A stretch of DNA of 50,608 nucleotides, from contig JAPOPM010000219.1 in assembly GCA_026712905.1 (NCBI GenBank), forward strand, positions 1 to 50,608. The letters are read 5' to 3'. Below the pieces are notes generated by a model. The model made no database searches and was not told the DNA's origin. It saw nothing but the letters and a program-made list of their open reading frames with translations. Within the stretch, counting starts at the first letter, position 1. Each line of letters starts with the position of its first letter. The translations under genes were made by a program, and so were the position numbers. Of this stretch, positions 33,675-42,971 are shown piece after piece. This stretch comes from Deltaproteobacteria bacterium (lineage in GTDB: Bacteria; Desulfobacterota; Binatia; UBA9968; JAJDTQ01).

Positions 33675-35113
33675 ACCCCTTCAGCGCATTGACTCCCATC
33701 GTCCTCCTGGGCCTGACGCCACTGGTGCTCATGCTGGTGATCTCGTTCCACCGGAGCCACTGGCTCGCCGCGCTCATCTCGCTGGCGGGCATGGCGCTGC
33801 CGCTGGCGCTGCTGGCGGGCACGGCCACCAGCGCCGAGCCACCGCTGGCGCCGCTGCTGATCATCGACGGCTACGCGCTCTTCTACATCGGCCTTCTGAC
33901 GGCGGCGACCATGGTGGTGGTGGTGCTGTCGTACAGCTACCTCGAGCGCGCGCCGGGACACCGCGAGGAGTTCTATCTCCTGCTCACGCTGGCCACCTTC
34001 GGCTGCGCCGTGTTGACCGCCAGCAACCACTTCATCTCGTTTTTTCTCGGGCTGGAGATCCTGAGCGTTTCCCTGTACGGGCTCGTGGCCTATATGCGCA
34101 CGACGCGCACGGCGCTGGAGGCGGGCATCAAGTACCTGATCCTGGCGGCGGCGTCGGCGGCCTTCCTGCTCTTCGGCATGGCGCTGATTTACGCGGACCT
34201 CGGCACCATGGACTTCACCGCCATGACCTCGGTGCTGGCGGCCAAGACCCGGGAGCCCTCGGTGCTGCTCCTGGGCGGCTTCGCCATGGTAATCATCGGC
34301 GCCGGCTTCAAGCTCGCGGTGGTGCCCTTCCACATGTGGGCGCCGGACGTCTACCAAGGCGCCCCGACGCCGGTGACGGCTTACCTCACCACGGTCTCCA
34401 AGGGAGCCATGGTGGCGCTGCTGCTGCGCTACGGGCAGTACGGCGGCCTCCTGGACTACGACTCGGTGGCCTCGGTGCTGGCGGTCATCGCGGTTCTCTC
34501 CATGTTCCTCGGCAACCTGCTGGCGCTCTTGCAGGACAACCTCAAGCGCCTGCTGGCCTATTCATCCATCGCCCATCTCGGCTACTTGCTGGTGGCGGTG
34601 ATCGCCGCCTCCCGCGAGGGGTCGCACGCGGTGACCTTCTACCTGGTGGCCTACTTCATCACCTCCCTGGGCATTTTCGGCATCATCACCGCGCTCTCGG
34701 ACGAGCGCAAGGAAGCCGACGAGGTCAGCGACTACCGCGGCCTGTTCTGGCGTCGCCCGTGGGTCAGCGGTGCGCTGTCGCTGATGCTGTTCTCCTTGGC
34801 GGGGATTCCCCTGACGGCCGGGTTCGTGGGCAAGTTCTACGTGCTCACCGCCGGCGTGGTCTCCGACCTCTGGACCCTGGTCCTGCTGCTGGTGGTGAGC
34901 AGCGTCATCGGCCTCTACTACTATCTGCGCATCATCATCACCATGTACCTGCCCGCTCCCGAGGACCCGTCCTCGCCCCTGTCCGCGACCCGCCGGTTCT
35001 CGTTCCCGGAAGGACTCGTGCTTGCCGGCCTCACGGTGCTGCTCATCTGGTTCGGCATCTACCCCGCACCGCTGCTGAGCGCCATCCAGGCGGCCGTGGG
35101 CACCTTGGCCTGA
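33671..35113 (+). CDS. nuoN: NADH-quinone oxidoreductase subunit N (antiporter-like)
   Basis: A 480-residue proton-pumping subunit, last gene of the operon. Motifs: FFLGLEILSVSLYGLVAY, KLAVVPFHMWAPDVYQGAP, LLALLQDNLKRLLAYSSIAH and PLTAGFVGKFYVL. It starts at GTG 33671, overlapping the nuoM stop (GTGA). After its stop, 156 nt lead to the convergent lipoprotein gene; nothing convincing was seen there. Confidence 0.97.
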   Translation: MNPFSALTPIVLLGLTPLVLMLVISFHRSHWLAALISLAGMALPLALLAGTATSAEPPLAPLLIIDGYALFYIGLLTAATMVVVVLSYSYLERAPGHREEFYLLLTLATFGCAVLTASNHFISFFLGLEILSVSLYGLVAYMRTTRTALEAGIKYLILAAASAAFLLFGMALIYADLGTMDFTAMTSVLAAKTREPSVLLLGGFAMVIIGAGFKLAVVPFHMWAPDVYQGAPTPVTAYLTTVSKGAMVALLLRYGQYGGLLDYDSVASVLAVIAVLSMFLGNLLALLQDNLKRLLAYSSIAHLGYLLVAVIAASREGSHAVTFYLVAYFITSLGIFGIITALSDERKEADEVSDYRGLFWRRPWVSGALSLMLFSLAGIPLTAGFVGKFYVLTAGVVSDLWTLVLLLVVSSVIGLYYYLRIIITMYLPAPEDPSSPLSATRRFSFPEGLVLAGLTVLLIWFGIYPAPLLSAIQAAVGTLA

Positions 35114-35269
35114 GGGGCGAAAGGCTTCGCCGACGGCGATGCCGAAGTGGTTCAACTTCTATGGGCGAACGGTGTACGGGCGGCCCTTCAGGAGGTGTAA
35201 GGCACCACCGTCGCAAGCGCAAGACGGATGAGGTTCATATGTGGGAGTCGGTCGGTTGCAGTGACGCGG

Positions 35270-36706
35270 CTACCTCACCGCGCCGAAGGCGGCTGTAAGG
35301 TCGTCGCGTTCAAGTGTGCCCGCTGCCCCTTCGTGGTCTTTGCCCGTGAAGATGCCGGTGAGCACGCCGTCATCAGTGCTGGTCGCGGATTGACGGAAGG
35401 TATTGCCGCGGACCTCAATGTCGTATTCGAGGTCGCCGTCACCCCAGGGGCGGATGTCGGAACCGGCTCGTACGATGTACTTCCATACCTCTAGTTGATG
35501 GAAGAGCGCATCTCCCTGAAGCGTGCTCAAGTTGACACGGACCTGCGCCTTGCCCATTACGGTTGCATTCGACTCCCCTCTTTCATTCTCGGTATCGCCA
35601 GGCCGGAAACCGACAAGATCGCCGCTCCATGTAACTTCACCTTGTAGCGGGCTATCTGCCAGGTTCACATACGGTGCTTCGCCGGAGGCCCAGCCCTGGA
35701 GAAGGGACGGTTCGTCACCCTCGAAAATGCTCTGGCGGGCAACACCGAACTCGGAAGTTTCGGTTTGGAACACAAAGTGATCGGAAAAGGGGAGCCAAAG
35801 CTGGAACTTTTGGCGCATGGCTTCCTTCGTGTCACCCGCTTTCAGTTTGACATAGGCTGCAAAGAGCGCTTGTCGGTCAATCGGATATAGTATCTTTGTC
35901 GGCTCCCATGGACCCAGAATAGTCCAATACAGGCGTGAATCTAGCCGGTCGATATGACCGTCGAATCCGAGACTATGAAGAAGCTCGTGCACGACGATCA
36001 TATCGAGTCGGGTATCATCGCTCTCGTTTTGCCAACTGGTATTGTCCGGGGCGACAAAAATATGTGATGACCGACTAGAGCCATCCCCGGTGTAAGTTGA
36101 GACGGCAACGCCCGCTGCCCCCTCGGATAGCCACCTTTCCAATTCACTGGGTACACCGAAATCGATGTAGATCAAGCCGTCCGGCACCTCTTCGCTCAAT
36201 GGTGGGACGTCCTCCCCGATTCGAATATGCCAAGCCGGCGGAAGCGCTTCGTTGAGCAATTGCACCGCGCGGAGAACATTTTGACGATGCCCCAAATCTT
36301 GACCGATATGCACCGTCGGGGGTGCGGCAAACGTGTACAGCTTGTCGTCAGAAACTGCCGTGAAGTAGTCGATGATATGGGTCAGTTCAGCGAGGTCGCG
36401 CGACAGTCCGTAGAATAGTCCCGGTCGACCGGCAACCTTTTTCAATGGATACTTGGGCGCAATATCCTTTCCCACGAGCAGCGTGGCTCCGTCATAGCCG
36501 TAGTAGTTGATTGGCATCGACGCGACATCCTGCGGTCGCAATGTGGGCAATGACGGTAACGGCGGACGCTCGGTCGTGTCTTGAGGATCGACGGGACTGG
36601 TGTTAATCGGCCGTTCTGGCGGCAGCGAAGCTGTCGTCGTAAGGGCTCCACCGCCACACCCCACTAGAAACAGAGCGAGACCAAACGCAGGAACGAAACG
36701 CAGCAC
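35270..36706 (-). CDS. Lipoprotein with HExxH metalloprotease-like domain and C-terminal TbpB-like beta-barrel
   Basis: A 478-residue lipoprotein: hydrophobic signal LRFVPAFGLALFLVG with acylated Cys17, then a Pro/Thr-rich linker. The middle region has VVHELLHSLGFDGH (His240, Glu241, His244, and His251 as possible third ligand), close to the metzincin motif but one residue longer (HExxHxxGxxxH). The C-terminal ~120 residues (from GEVTWSGDLVGF) end with GIFTGKDHEGAAGTLERDDL and TAAFGAVR. That ending is typical of the transferrin-binding-protein-B-like/factor-H-binding barrel found in surface lipoproteins. GTG 36706 is chosen because AAGGGG lies 6 nt upstream and it begins the signal peptide. 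GC content is clearly lower than in the nuo operon, suggesting transfer. The substrate is unknown; surface exposure is inferred. Confidence 0.8.
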   Translation of the reverse strand: MLRFVPAFGLALFLVGCGGGALTTTASLPPERPINTSPVDPQDTTERPPLPSLPTLRPQDVASMPINYYGYDGATLLVGKDIAPKYPLKKVAGRPGLFYGLSRDLAELTHIIDYFTAVSDDKLYTFAAPPTVHIGQDLGHRQNVLRAVQLLNEALPPAWHIRIGEDVPPLSEEVPDGLIYIDFGVPSELERWLSEGAAGVAVSTYTGDGSSRSSHIFVAPDNTSWQNESDDTRLDMIVVHELLHSLGFDGHIDRLDSRLYWTILGPWEPTKILYPIDRQALFAAYVKLKAGDTKEAMRQKFQLWLPFSDHFVFQTETSEFGVARQSIFEGDEPSLLQGWASGEAPYVNLADSPLQGEVTWSGDLVGFRPGDTENERGESNATVMGKAQVRVNLSTLQGDALFHQLEVWKYIVRAGSDIRPWGDGDLEYDIEVRGNTFRQSATSTDDGVLTGIFTGKDHEGAAGTLERDDLTAAFGAVR

Positions 36707-36799
36707 GGGATACCCCTTTTTTCGATTCGGCAAATAGTTTTTCGAAGAAAGAATGGCACGTTTACGGGAGTCCGGCAACCCGTCGGCTAGCCGAGGCCG

Positions 36800-37594
36800 T
36801 CAGGCCAGCAGTTTGCCGCGCAGAACCGTGACGGCGTGACCCGACAGCATCACGCGCGTGCCCCGAACGGCGACCTTGACAAGGCCGCCGCGCTCCGACA
36901 CCTGCCGCGCGGTGAACGTGTCGCGGCCGAGGCGGGATTGCCAGTAAGGCCCCAGGCAACAGTGGGCCGACCCGGTGACCGGGTCCTCGTCGATGCCGGT
37001 TCTGGGGGCGAAGAAGCGCGAGACGAAATCAATAACTCCCGTATTCGTCTGTGCCGTGACGATGATTCCGCGCGTGTCGATCGCGGCGAGACGCGTGAAG
37101 TCCGGGGCGAGCCGTTCGACGGTCAGTTGCGTGTCAATCTCGACGAGATAGTCAAAGCGGTTCCGGCCGACGTACGCGAGTTTGGCTCCGAGGGCGGCGG
37201 CAAGTTCGTCTGGAACAGGTGCAGGGTCGGGCGGTTCGGCCGGGAAGTCCATCTCGATCCACCCGTCGGCCAGTTCTGCTGACAACCGACCGGAGCGGGT
37301 GTGGAAGACGGCTGGAACATCCGGTGGCAGGTGTCCTTCCTCCCAAAGCACATGGGCGCTGGCGAGTGTGGCGTGACCGCAAAGATCGACCTCGACCGCG
37401 GGCGTGAACCAACGGAGGTCAAATGCGCCCGCTCCGCGGCGAACCAGGAAAGCGGTTTCCGAGACGTTCATCTCCCGCGCCACCCGCTGCATCCACTCGG
37501 CACGGGCTGGAGCGGGTAGGAGGCACACGGCCGCGGGGTTGCCGCCGAATGGCTCGCTGGTGAAAGCGTCGACTTGAGTGATGGTCAGGGTCAT
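36800..37594 (-). CDS. PhzF-family isomerase/epimerase-like protein
   Basis: A 264-residue protein of the diaminopimelate-epimerase-like fold. PhzF motifs: DAFTSEPFGGNPAAVCLLP at the N-terminus, MNVSETAFL with the catalytic Glu (about residue 46), DLCGHATLASAHVLW and PRTGIDEDPVTGSAHCCLGPYW. Only a few family members make phenazine; most are uncharacterised isomerases, and no phz genes are nearby, so a phenazine role is not claimed. It is adjacent to the lipoprotein gene on the same strand but about 90 nt away. Confidence 0.95.
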   Translation of the reverse strand: MTLTITQVDAFTSEPFGGNPAAVCLLPAPARAEWMQRVAREMNVSETAFLVRRGAGAFDLRWFTPAVEVDLCGHATLASAHVLWEEGHLPPDVPAVFHTRSGRLSAELADGWIEMDFPAEPPDPAPVPDELAAALGAKLAYVGRNRFDYLVEIDTQLTVERLAPDFTRLAAIDTRGIIVTAQTNTGVIDFVSRFFAPRTGIDEDPVTGSAHCCLGPYWQSRLGRDTFTARQVSERGGLVKVAVRGTRVMLSGHAVTVLRGKLLA

Positions 37595-37746
37595 CTGCGA
37601 CTATTCAGGGAATGCCGACCCGCGTCCCGGCGTTGCTTACTGTTTGGTTGCAATCCGTACTGGTGGTGATCTCATCTCAAGGTCCATGCGCCGAGCCCTC
37701 CCCTGCGCCAGTGGATATCTTACCACAAACCCTCGGGCAAGCCTGA

Positions 37747-37813
37747 TTGACAGACGTAACCGACAGGGATTAACTAACTTCATTTCGCCGGCGTGGCGGC
37801 TATGGGGCGAAAT
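37747..37813 (+). promoter_or_regulatory. Possible promoter and operator-like inverted repeat before the ThDP-enzyme gene
   Basis: TTGACA (37747-37752), 17 nt, then TTAACT (37770-37775). Directly downstream is a perfect 8-bp inverted repeat, ATTTCGCC (37782-37789) and GGCGAAAT (37806-37813), ahead of the ribosome site AAGGAA. The repeat is placed where a repressor could block transcription of the ThDP enzyme and CoA transferase. Confidence 0.45.
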
Positions 37814-37845
37814 ACCGGCAAGCGCCCCGCGAAGGAAACGCAAAC

Positions 37846-39597
37846 ATGGCAAGGGTTTCGACCGGCAACCGAACATCCAACACGGCCGAAGACACGCTGG
37901 CTCGCAAGAGCCGGGACGAGAACGTCGTCTCCGGCGGTCATCTGGTGGCCGCGGCCCTCAGGAACGAGGGGGTGGACACGATCTTCACCCTGTGCGGGGG
38001 GCATATCATCGACATCTACGACGGTTGCATCGACCAGGGCATTCGCGTGGTGGACGTGCGCCATGAGCAGGTGGCGGCCCACGCCGCCGACGGGTACGCA
38101 CGGCAGACCGGGCGGCTCGGCTGCGTGGTGACGACGGCGGGGCCGGGCTTCACCAACGCGCTCACGGGCATCGCCACGGCGTTCCGGTCGGAGAGTCCGG
38201 TGCTCCATATCGGCGGACAGGGGGCGCTCACCCAGCACAAGATGGGGTCGCTGCAGGACCTGCCGCACGTGGACGTCGCCGCGCCCATCACCAAGTTCTC
38301 GGCGAGCGTGCGTTCCACCGAGCGCATCGCCGACATGGTGGCCATGGCCGCGCGCGAGTGCTTCGCCGGGGCGCCGGGGCCGAGCTACCTGGAGATCCCC
38401 CGGGACGTGCTCGACCGCGAGGTACCCGCGGACAAGGCGGTGGTGCCGGAGGCCGGGCGCTCGCGTGCGTCCACCCAGTCCATCGGCGATCCCGCGGATG
38501 TGGAGAAGCTGGCGGAGTTGCTGGTGAATTCCGAGAGGCCGGCGGTGCTGCTGGGCACCCAGGTATGGACCTGCCGGGGCCACGAGGCGGCCACTTCGTT
38601 GTTCAAGGCGCTCAACGTGCCCTGTTACATGAACGGCGCCGCCCGCGGCCTGCTGCCGCCCGGCGACCCGCACTACTTCAACCGTACCCGCGGCGACGCC
38701 TTCAACGAGGCGGACGTCATCGTCATCGTGGGCACGCCCTTCGACTTCCGCATGGGTTACGGCCGGCGGCTGCGCGCGGATGCCACCGTGGTCCACATCG
38801 ACATGGACTACCGGACGGTGGCCAAGAACCGGGACGTCTCCCTCGGGCTCGTGGGCGATCCGGGCGCGATCCTCAAGGCGGTACACGCGGTGGTGGGCGA
38901 GCGGCCGGACAACGGCGCCGAGGGCCGCGCGCGCTGGCTGGAGCATCTCCGCGGCCTGGAGGGCGAGCGGGTGGCCAAGCTCATGCCGCTCTTCCAGTCG
39001 GAAGCCAACCCCATCCATCCCTACCGCGTGGCGTGGGAGCTCAACGAGTTCCTCACCGAGGACACCATCTACATCGGCGACGGCGGCGACGTGGTGACCA
39101 TCAGCGCCCAGGCCGTGGAGCCGCGCGCGCCGGGCAATTGGATGGACCCCGGCGCCCTGGGCGCGCTGGGCGTGGGCACGGGCTTCGCGCTGGCGTCGAA
39201 GCTGGTGAACCCGGACAAGGAAGTGCTGTGCTACTACGGCGACGGCTCCTTCGGCATGACCGCCTTCGACATGGAGACCGCCAACCGCTTCGGCGCCCCG
39301 TACATCGCGGTCATCGGCAACAACTCCGCCATGAACCAGATCCGCTACGGCCAGCTTTCCAAGTACGGCGAGGAGCGCGGCAACGTCGGCAACCTGCTGG
39401 GAGACGTGCCCTTCTCGAAGTTCGCGGAGATGCTGGGGGGATACGGTGAGGAGGTCACCGACTGCCGCGAGATCGCGCCGGCGCTGCAGCGGGCGCGGGA
39501 GTCGGTGCGCGCCATCGGCAAGTCGGCGGTCGTCAACATCTGGGTGAACGCGGGTGAATGGGCTCCCGGCACCAAGCGTCAGACCATGTACAAATAG
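37846..39597 (+). CDS. Thiamine-diphosphate enzyme, acetolactate synthase/2-hydroxyacyl-CoA lyase-like
   Basis: A 583-residue three-domain ThDP enzyme. The N-terminal PYR domain has IFTLCGGHIIDIYDG and VRHEQVAAHAADGYAR with the cofactor-activating Glu74, then TTAGPGFTNALTGIATAF. The central domain has ERPAVLLGTQVW. The C-terminal PP domain has the ThDP/Mg motif YYGDGSFGMTAFDMETANRF ending in NN. Overall it looks most like the ILVBL/HACL group, not true acetolactate synthase (no regulatory-subunit gene nearby). Because the next gene is formyl-CoA-transferase-like, it could be an oxalyl-CoA decarboxylase or 2-hydroxyacyl-CoA lyase; identity to characterised oxalyl-CoA decarboxylase appears low. 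AAGGAA precedes ATG 37846. Confidence 0.9.
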   Translation: MARVSTGNRTSNTAEDTLARKSRDENVVSGGHLVAAALRNEGVDTIFTLCGGHIIDIYDGCIDQGIRVVDVRHEQVAAHAADGYARQTGRLGCVVTTAGPGFTNALTGIATAFRSESPVLHIGGQGALTQHKMGSLQDLPHVDVAAPITKFSASVRSTERIADMVAMAARECFAGAPGPSYLEIPRDVLDREVPADKAVVPEAGRSRASTQSIGDPADVEKLAELLVNSERPAVLLGTQVWTCRGHEAATSLFKALNVPCYMNGAARGLLPPGDPHYFNRTRGDAFNEADVIVIVGTPFDFRMGYGRRLRADATVVHIDMDYRTVAKNRDVSLGLVGDPGAILKAVHAVVGERPDNGAEGRARWLEHLRGLEGERVAKLMPLFQSEANPIHPYRVAWELNEFLTEDTIYIGDGGDVVTISAQAVEPRAPGNWMDPGALGALGVGTGFALASKLVNPDKEVLCYYGDGSFGMTAFDMETANRFGAPYIAVIGNNSAMNQIRYGQLSKYGEERGNVGNLLGDVPFSKFAEMLGGYGEEVTDCREIAPALQRARESVRAIGKSAVVNIWVNAGEWAPGTKRQTMYK

Positions 39598-39624
39598 TCA
39601 GGGACAAAGCAGGCAAGGAACTCC

Positions 39625-40881
39625 ATGGACAAGGCACTCTCCGGCATTCGCATCCTGGACATGACCCACGTCCAGGCAGGCCCCACCTCCAGCCAGCTCA
39701 TGGCCTTTCTCGGCGCCGACGTCATCAAGCTCGAGTCGCCCGCGGGCGACGCCACGCGCAAGCAGCTCCGGGACGTTCCCGACGCCGACAGCCTGTACTT
39801 CACCATGCTGAACTGCAACAAGCGCTCCATCACGGTGAACCTGAAGAACCCCCAGGGCAAGGAGGTCTTCACCCGGCTGGTGAAGGCGTGCGACGTGCTG
39901 CTGGAGAACTTCGGCCCGGGCGTGCTGGAGCGCCTCGGGTTCGGCTGGGAGAAGGTGCACGCGCTGAATCCGCGGATGATCATGGGCTCCATCAAGGGGT
40001 TCGGCAGCGAGGGCCCCTACGCCGCGTTCAAGGCCTACGAGAACGTGGCCCAGGCCATGGGCGGGGCCATGAGCACCAGCGGCATGTTCGACGGTCCGCC
40101 AGTGGTGACGGGCGCGCAGATCGGCGATTCCGGCACCGGCGTGCACCTGCTGGCCGGTATCCTCGCGGCCCTGCTCCAGCGCGAGCGCACCGGCCGCGGC
40201 CAGTACGTCGAGTGCGCCATGATGGATTGCGTCATGAACCTGTGCCGGGTCAAGTTCCGCGACCACCAGCGCATCGAGCACGGCCCCCTGGCCGAGTATT
40301 CCGTGCAGCAGTTCGAGGACTTCACGCCCCGGGCCGGCAACGACTCGGGCGGCGGCCAGCTCGGCAACGCTGTCCCGTGCAAGCCCGGCGGCGCCAACGA
40401 CTACCTCTACGTGGTGGTGCAGGAGCACGTGTGGACCGCCCTGGCCACGCGCATCGGCGGTGAAGCCCTGGCCAACGACCCGCGCTTCGCCGACATCGAC
40501 GTGCGCCGCGCCAACCAGGCCGAGATGTGGCGCCTGCTGGCGGAGTTCGCGCGCGACTACACCAAGTGGGAGCTGATGGACATCCTGAACGATCTCGACG
40601 TTCCCTGCGGCCCGATCATGAGCACCAAGGACCTGGCCCACGACGAGCACGTCCAGCTCCGGGAGATGATGGTCGAAGTGGACCACCCCGAGCGCGGCCT
40701 TTGGCACAACGTCGGCTGTCCCATCAAGCTCTCGGATTCGCCCGTGGACGTGAAGCGCTCACCGCTCCTGGGGGAGCACAACGACGAGGTGCTGAGCGAG
40801 GTCCTGGGCTACGGCGCCGACGAGATCGTCGCGCTTCGGAGCGCCGGCGCGTTCACGCGCGTGCCGCCGACGGATGGTTGA
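39625..40881 (+). CDS. CaiB/BaiF CoA transferase, formyl-CoA:oxalate CoA-transferase-like
   Basis: A 418-residue class III CoA transferase. It resembles Oxalobacter Frc along its length from recall: LSGIRILDMTHVQAGP, ADSLYFTMLNCNKRSI, VLLENFGPGVLERLGF, GDSGTGVHLLAGILAAL with the presumed catalytic Asp168, MMDCVMNLCRVKFRDHQR, the glycine loop NDSGGGQLGN, VPCGPIMSTKDLAHDE and the C-terminal SPLLGEHNDEVL. The gene starts 27 nt after the ThDP enzyme stop, so the two form an operon. Together they could activate and decarboxylate oxalate, or handle a related 2-hydroxy or dicarboxylic acid. Confidence 0.93.
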   Translation: MDKALSGIRILDMTHVQAGPTSSQLMAFLGADVIKLESPAGDATRKQLRDVPDADSLYFTMLNCNKRSITVNLKNPQGKEVFTRLVKACDVLLENFGPGVLERLGFGWEKVHALNPRMIMGSIKGFGSEGPYAAFKAYENVAQAMGGAMSTSGMFDGPPVVTGAQIGDSGTGVHLLAGILAALLQRERTGRGQYVECAMMDCVMNLCRVKFRDHQRIEHGPLAEYSVQQFEDFTPRAGNDSGGGQLGNAVPCKPGGANDYLYVVVQEHVWTALATRIGGEALANDPRFADIDVRRANQAEMWRLLAEFARDYTKWELMDILNDLDVPCGPIMSTKDLAHDEHVQLREMMVEVDHPERGLWHNVGCPIKLSDSPVDVKRSPLLGEHNDEVLSEVLGYGADEIVALRSAGAFTRVPPTDG

Positions 40882-40980
40882 TGGGGGTGCGCTAAGAAAA
40901 CGCTCCGTCACGGGGCATGGAATTGAGGCGTCCACGACAGTTCTGCCACGCTTTACCCCTCTAGCCTTCCCACCACTGTC

Positions 40981-41562
40981 TTGTCGTGCACCCTGCGGGT
41001 ACGCTCTATTGGAAATACCTCCGGCGTGTGCCATGTTGGGCGGCGATGGAGCCGGGTTGAGTCTTCACTGCCCGGTGTGCTGAAGGCCCTTGAGGAAGAG
41101 AAGTTCGGGTTTGATGTCGTCGCGTTGCACAGACGGCATCCGCGACGGCGCTACTATCCTTGTGTCCGGCTGACAGGTCATCATACCGCTGGGAGAGTAC
41201 GCTATTCCGATAGTGGGGCCGAGGGACTTGTCATCACACAGAGGGCTGCGAGGTATTTTCTGGAGACCACGCCGAAGATGGTTCTGTCATCGGATCATGC
41301 CATATTGCGCCATTGGACCAACGGCCTCAACGTATTCTACGTTGACCCGCCGGTAGTGCATCACGGCGGATACGAGGGGACGTTCATCGGCACGAGTCGT
41401 TCGGTGTCGAGCCGCTACGAGCCCGCGGCGAACTACACGATTGGCCCGTGGCGGCGTGCCGTCACGGGGGTTGCGCGGGGCGTGAGCAAGTATCTTGCCT
41501 TCAGGAAACAAGTGCGCGCAGACGGGCACGATGCCGCCCTGCCGCTAGCCAAGCGCGCGTGA
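40981..41562 (+). pseudogene. N-terminally truncated glycosyltransferase family 25 (LPS biosynthesis) gene
   Basis: The frame is open from 40981, but only from about 41070 does it look like protein of a known family. LPGVLKALEEEKFGFDVVAL, GAEGLVITQRAARYFLETT, SSDHAILRHWTNGLNVFYV and PPVVHHGG match the C-terminal two-thirds of GT25 glycosyltransferases. The usual N-terminal strand (INLDRS-like) and the acidic EDD metal motif are absent, and no other frame of 40882-41080 supplies them. It is likely a decayed remnant, although translation from an internal GTG near 41081 cannot be excluded. It opens a polysaccharide gene patch with lower GC than the flanking metabolic genes. Confidence 0.6.
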
Positions 41563-41693
41563 AGCGTGCCATTACAGGCAAACGTTGTGAGATGTCTGTA
41601 TGTCGGTAGGCATGAGGTGACCGAGGTGACCATATGCCTGCCGACGGGACTGTTCCAAAGCTAGGGATCCGGGAGCTAGTCTTAGTGACGCCT

Positions 41694-42971
41694 ATGCATA
41701 TCGCCTTGGTCATTCCCACTCTCAAGGGCGGAGGCGCTGAACGGGTGGTGCTCAATCTGGCTCAGGGTTTCATCGACCGCGGTCACCATGTGGATATCGT
41801 GCTCCGTCGCCCAGTGCTCCACTACTCGGAGGACGTTCCCGCGGACGCCCGGCTATTCTTCGTGGACAAACTCCGCGGCCGGTTTCCGAAGAAGGACACT
41901 TCGTCGATGGGTGCTCGGCTGCGGCAGCTACCAAGAGCATACGGAAGAGCCAACTGGCTGGATGTGGGGCGCGCTTTCGAATGGAATCTGCTGCGTTGTC
42001 GTCCCGACCTGAGACTGCTGAACTTCACCCGTGCCATCGCGTCCTACATTGCCCGCGAACGTCCCGAATGTGTATTGCCGAGCCTCCCTCTTGCAAAGAT
42101 CGCCACTCTTATGGCGGGTCGGTTCCTCAAGATTCATCCACCGATCATCCCGATCATTCACAGCAATTATGAACATCGGCGACCAAGAGACCGGTGCAGG
42201 TTGCGGTATATGGCCGACCAAGCAGCGCATTTTGTTGGTGTGTCGCAGGGTGTCTGCGACGCAGTCAGCCGTCTTGTTGGAGTGTCTTCCAAGGATGTCA
42301 CTGCGATCAACAATCCGGTGGTTACCGAAGCGCTAGTTGGCGGAGTGGCGATGTCTCCGAGCCATCCGTGGCTGCAAGACGATGGTGTGCCGACAGTGCT
42401 TGCGGCTGGACGGCTTCAGAGAGTCAAGGATTATCCGACCCTTATCAAGGCATTCGCTCGACTTGCGGCGCGCCGCCCGTGCCGTCTGATTATTTTGGGT
42501 GAGGGAAAGCAACGGAAGAAGCTCCAAGCGCTCGTTCGCAGGTTGGGACTTGACGATCGCGTCTCACTCCCCGGTTGGGTGGACGACCCGTTTGTATATA
42601 TGGCCAATGCTTCCCTGTTTGTCGTTTCGTCCATCTACGAAGGGCTGTCGATGGTGCTGGTTGAGGCGTTAGCGTGCGGGTGTCCGAGCGTTAGCACGAA
42701 TTGTCCGTTTGGTCCTGCGGAGATACTTCTGGACGGCAAGCTCGGTCCTTTGGTGGCGGTGGGAGATGAGGCCGGGTTGGCCATGGCCATGGAGCGCGTC
42801 CTCGAAAAGCCACCCGACAAGGGGGTCTTGCGGCGCAGGGCAGAGGACTTTTCCGTGAACACCGCGGTCACTGCCTACGAACGACTCATCCAGGCGGTTG
42901 CATCCGGTAGTGTGAACCGGTCGACGCTGTGGGATTGCGCGGATGCGGGTCGGGCGGGAGAAGGCGGTTAG
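41694..42971 (+). CDS. Glycosyltransferase family 4
   Basis: A 425-residue GT-B enzyme that transfers a sugar to a cell-surface glycan. The N-terminal domain starts MHIALVIPTLKGGGAERVV, the classic GT4 glycine-rich loop. The C-terminal domain has VLAAGRLQRVKDYPTLIKAF, LIILGEGKQRKKLQALVRRL, RVSLPGWVDDPF and the nucleotide-sugar E-x7-E motif in YEGLSMVLVEALACGCPSV. The frame is open 20 codons further upstream, but ATG 41694 begins the first beta strand and is preferred; the ribosome site is weak. The stop TAG overlaps the next gene's GTG by one base. Confidence 0.93.
   Translation: MHIALVIPTLKGGGAERVVLNLAQGFIDRGHHVDIVLRRPVLHYSEDVPADARLFFVDKLRGRFPKKDTSSMGARLRQLPRAYGRANWLDVGRAFEWNLLRCRPDLRLLNFTRAIASYIARERPECVLPSLPLAKIATLMAGRFLKIHPPIIPIIHSNYEHRRPRDRCRLRYMADQAAHFVGVSQGVCDAVSRLVGVSSKDVTAINNPVVTEALVGGVAMSPSHPWLQDDGVPTVLAAGRLQRVKDYPTLIKAFARLAARRPCRLIILGEGKQRKKLQALVRRLGLDDRVSLPGWVDDPFVYMANASLFVVSSIYEGLSMVLVEALACGCPSVSTNCPFGPAEILLDGKLGPLVAVGDEAGLAMAMERVLEKPPDKGVLRRRAEDFSVNTAVTAYERLIQAVASGSVNRSTLWDCADAGRAGEGG

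Noticed and set aside
36800..37594. Phenazine biosynthesis locus based on the PhzF homologue
   Set aside because: No other phz genes are present and most PhzF-family proteins are unrelated to phenazines.
37578..38066. Plus-strand frame overlapping the start of the ThDP-enzyme gene
   Set aside because: The coding part is out of frame with the real enzyme, and its upstream part lies in the promoter region and has no family similarity.
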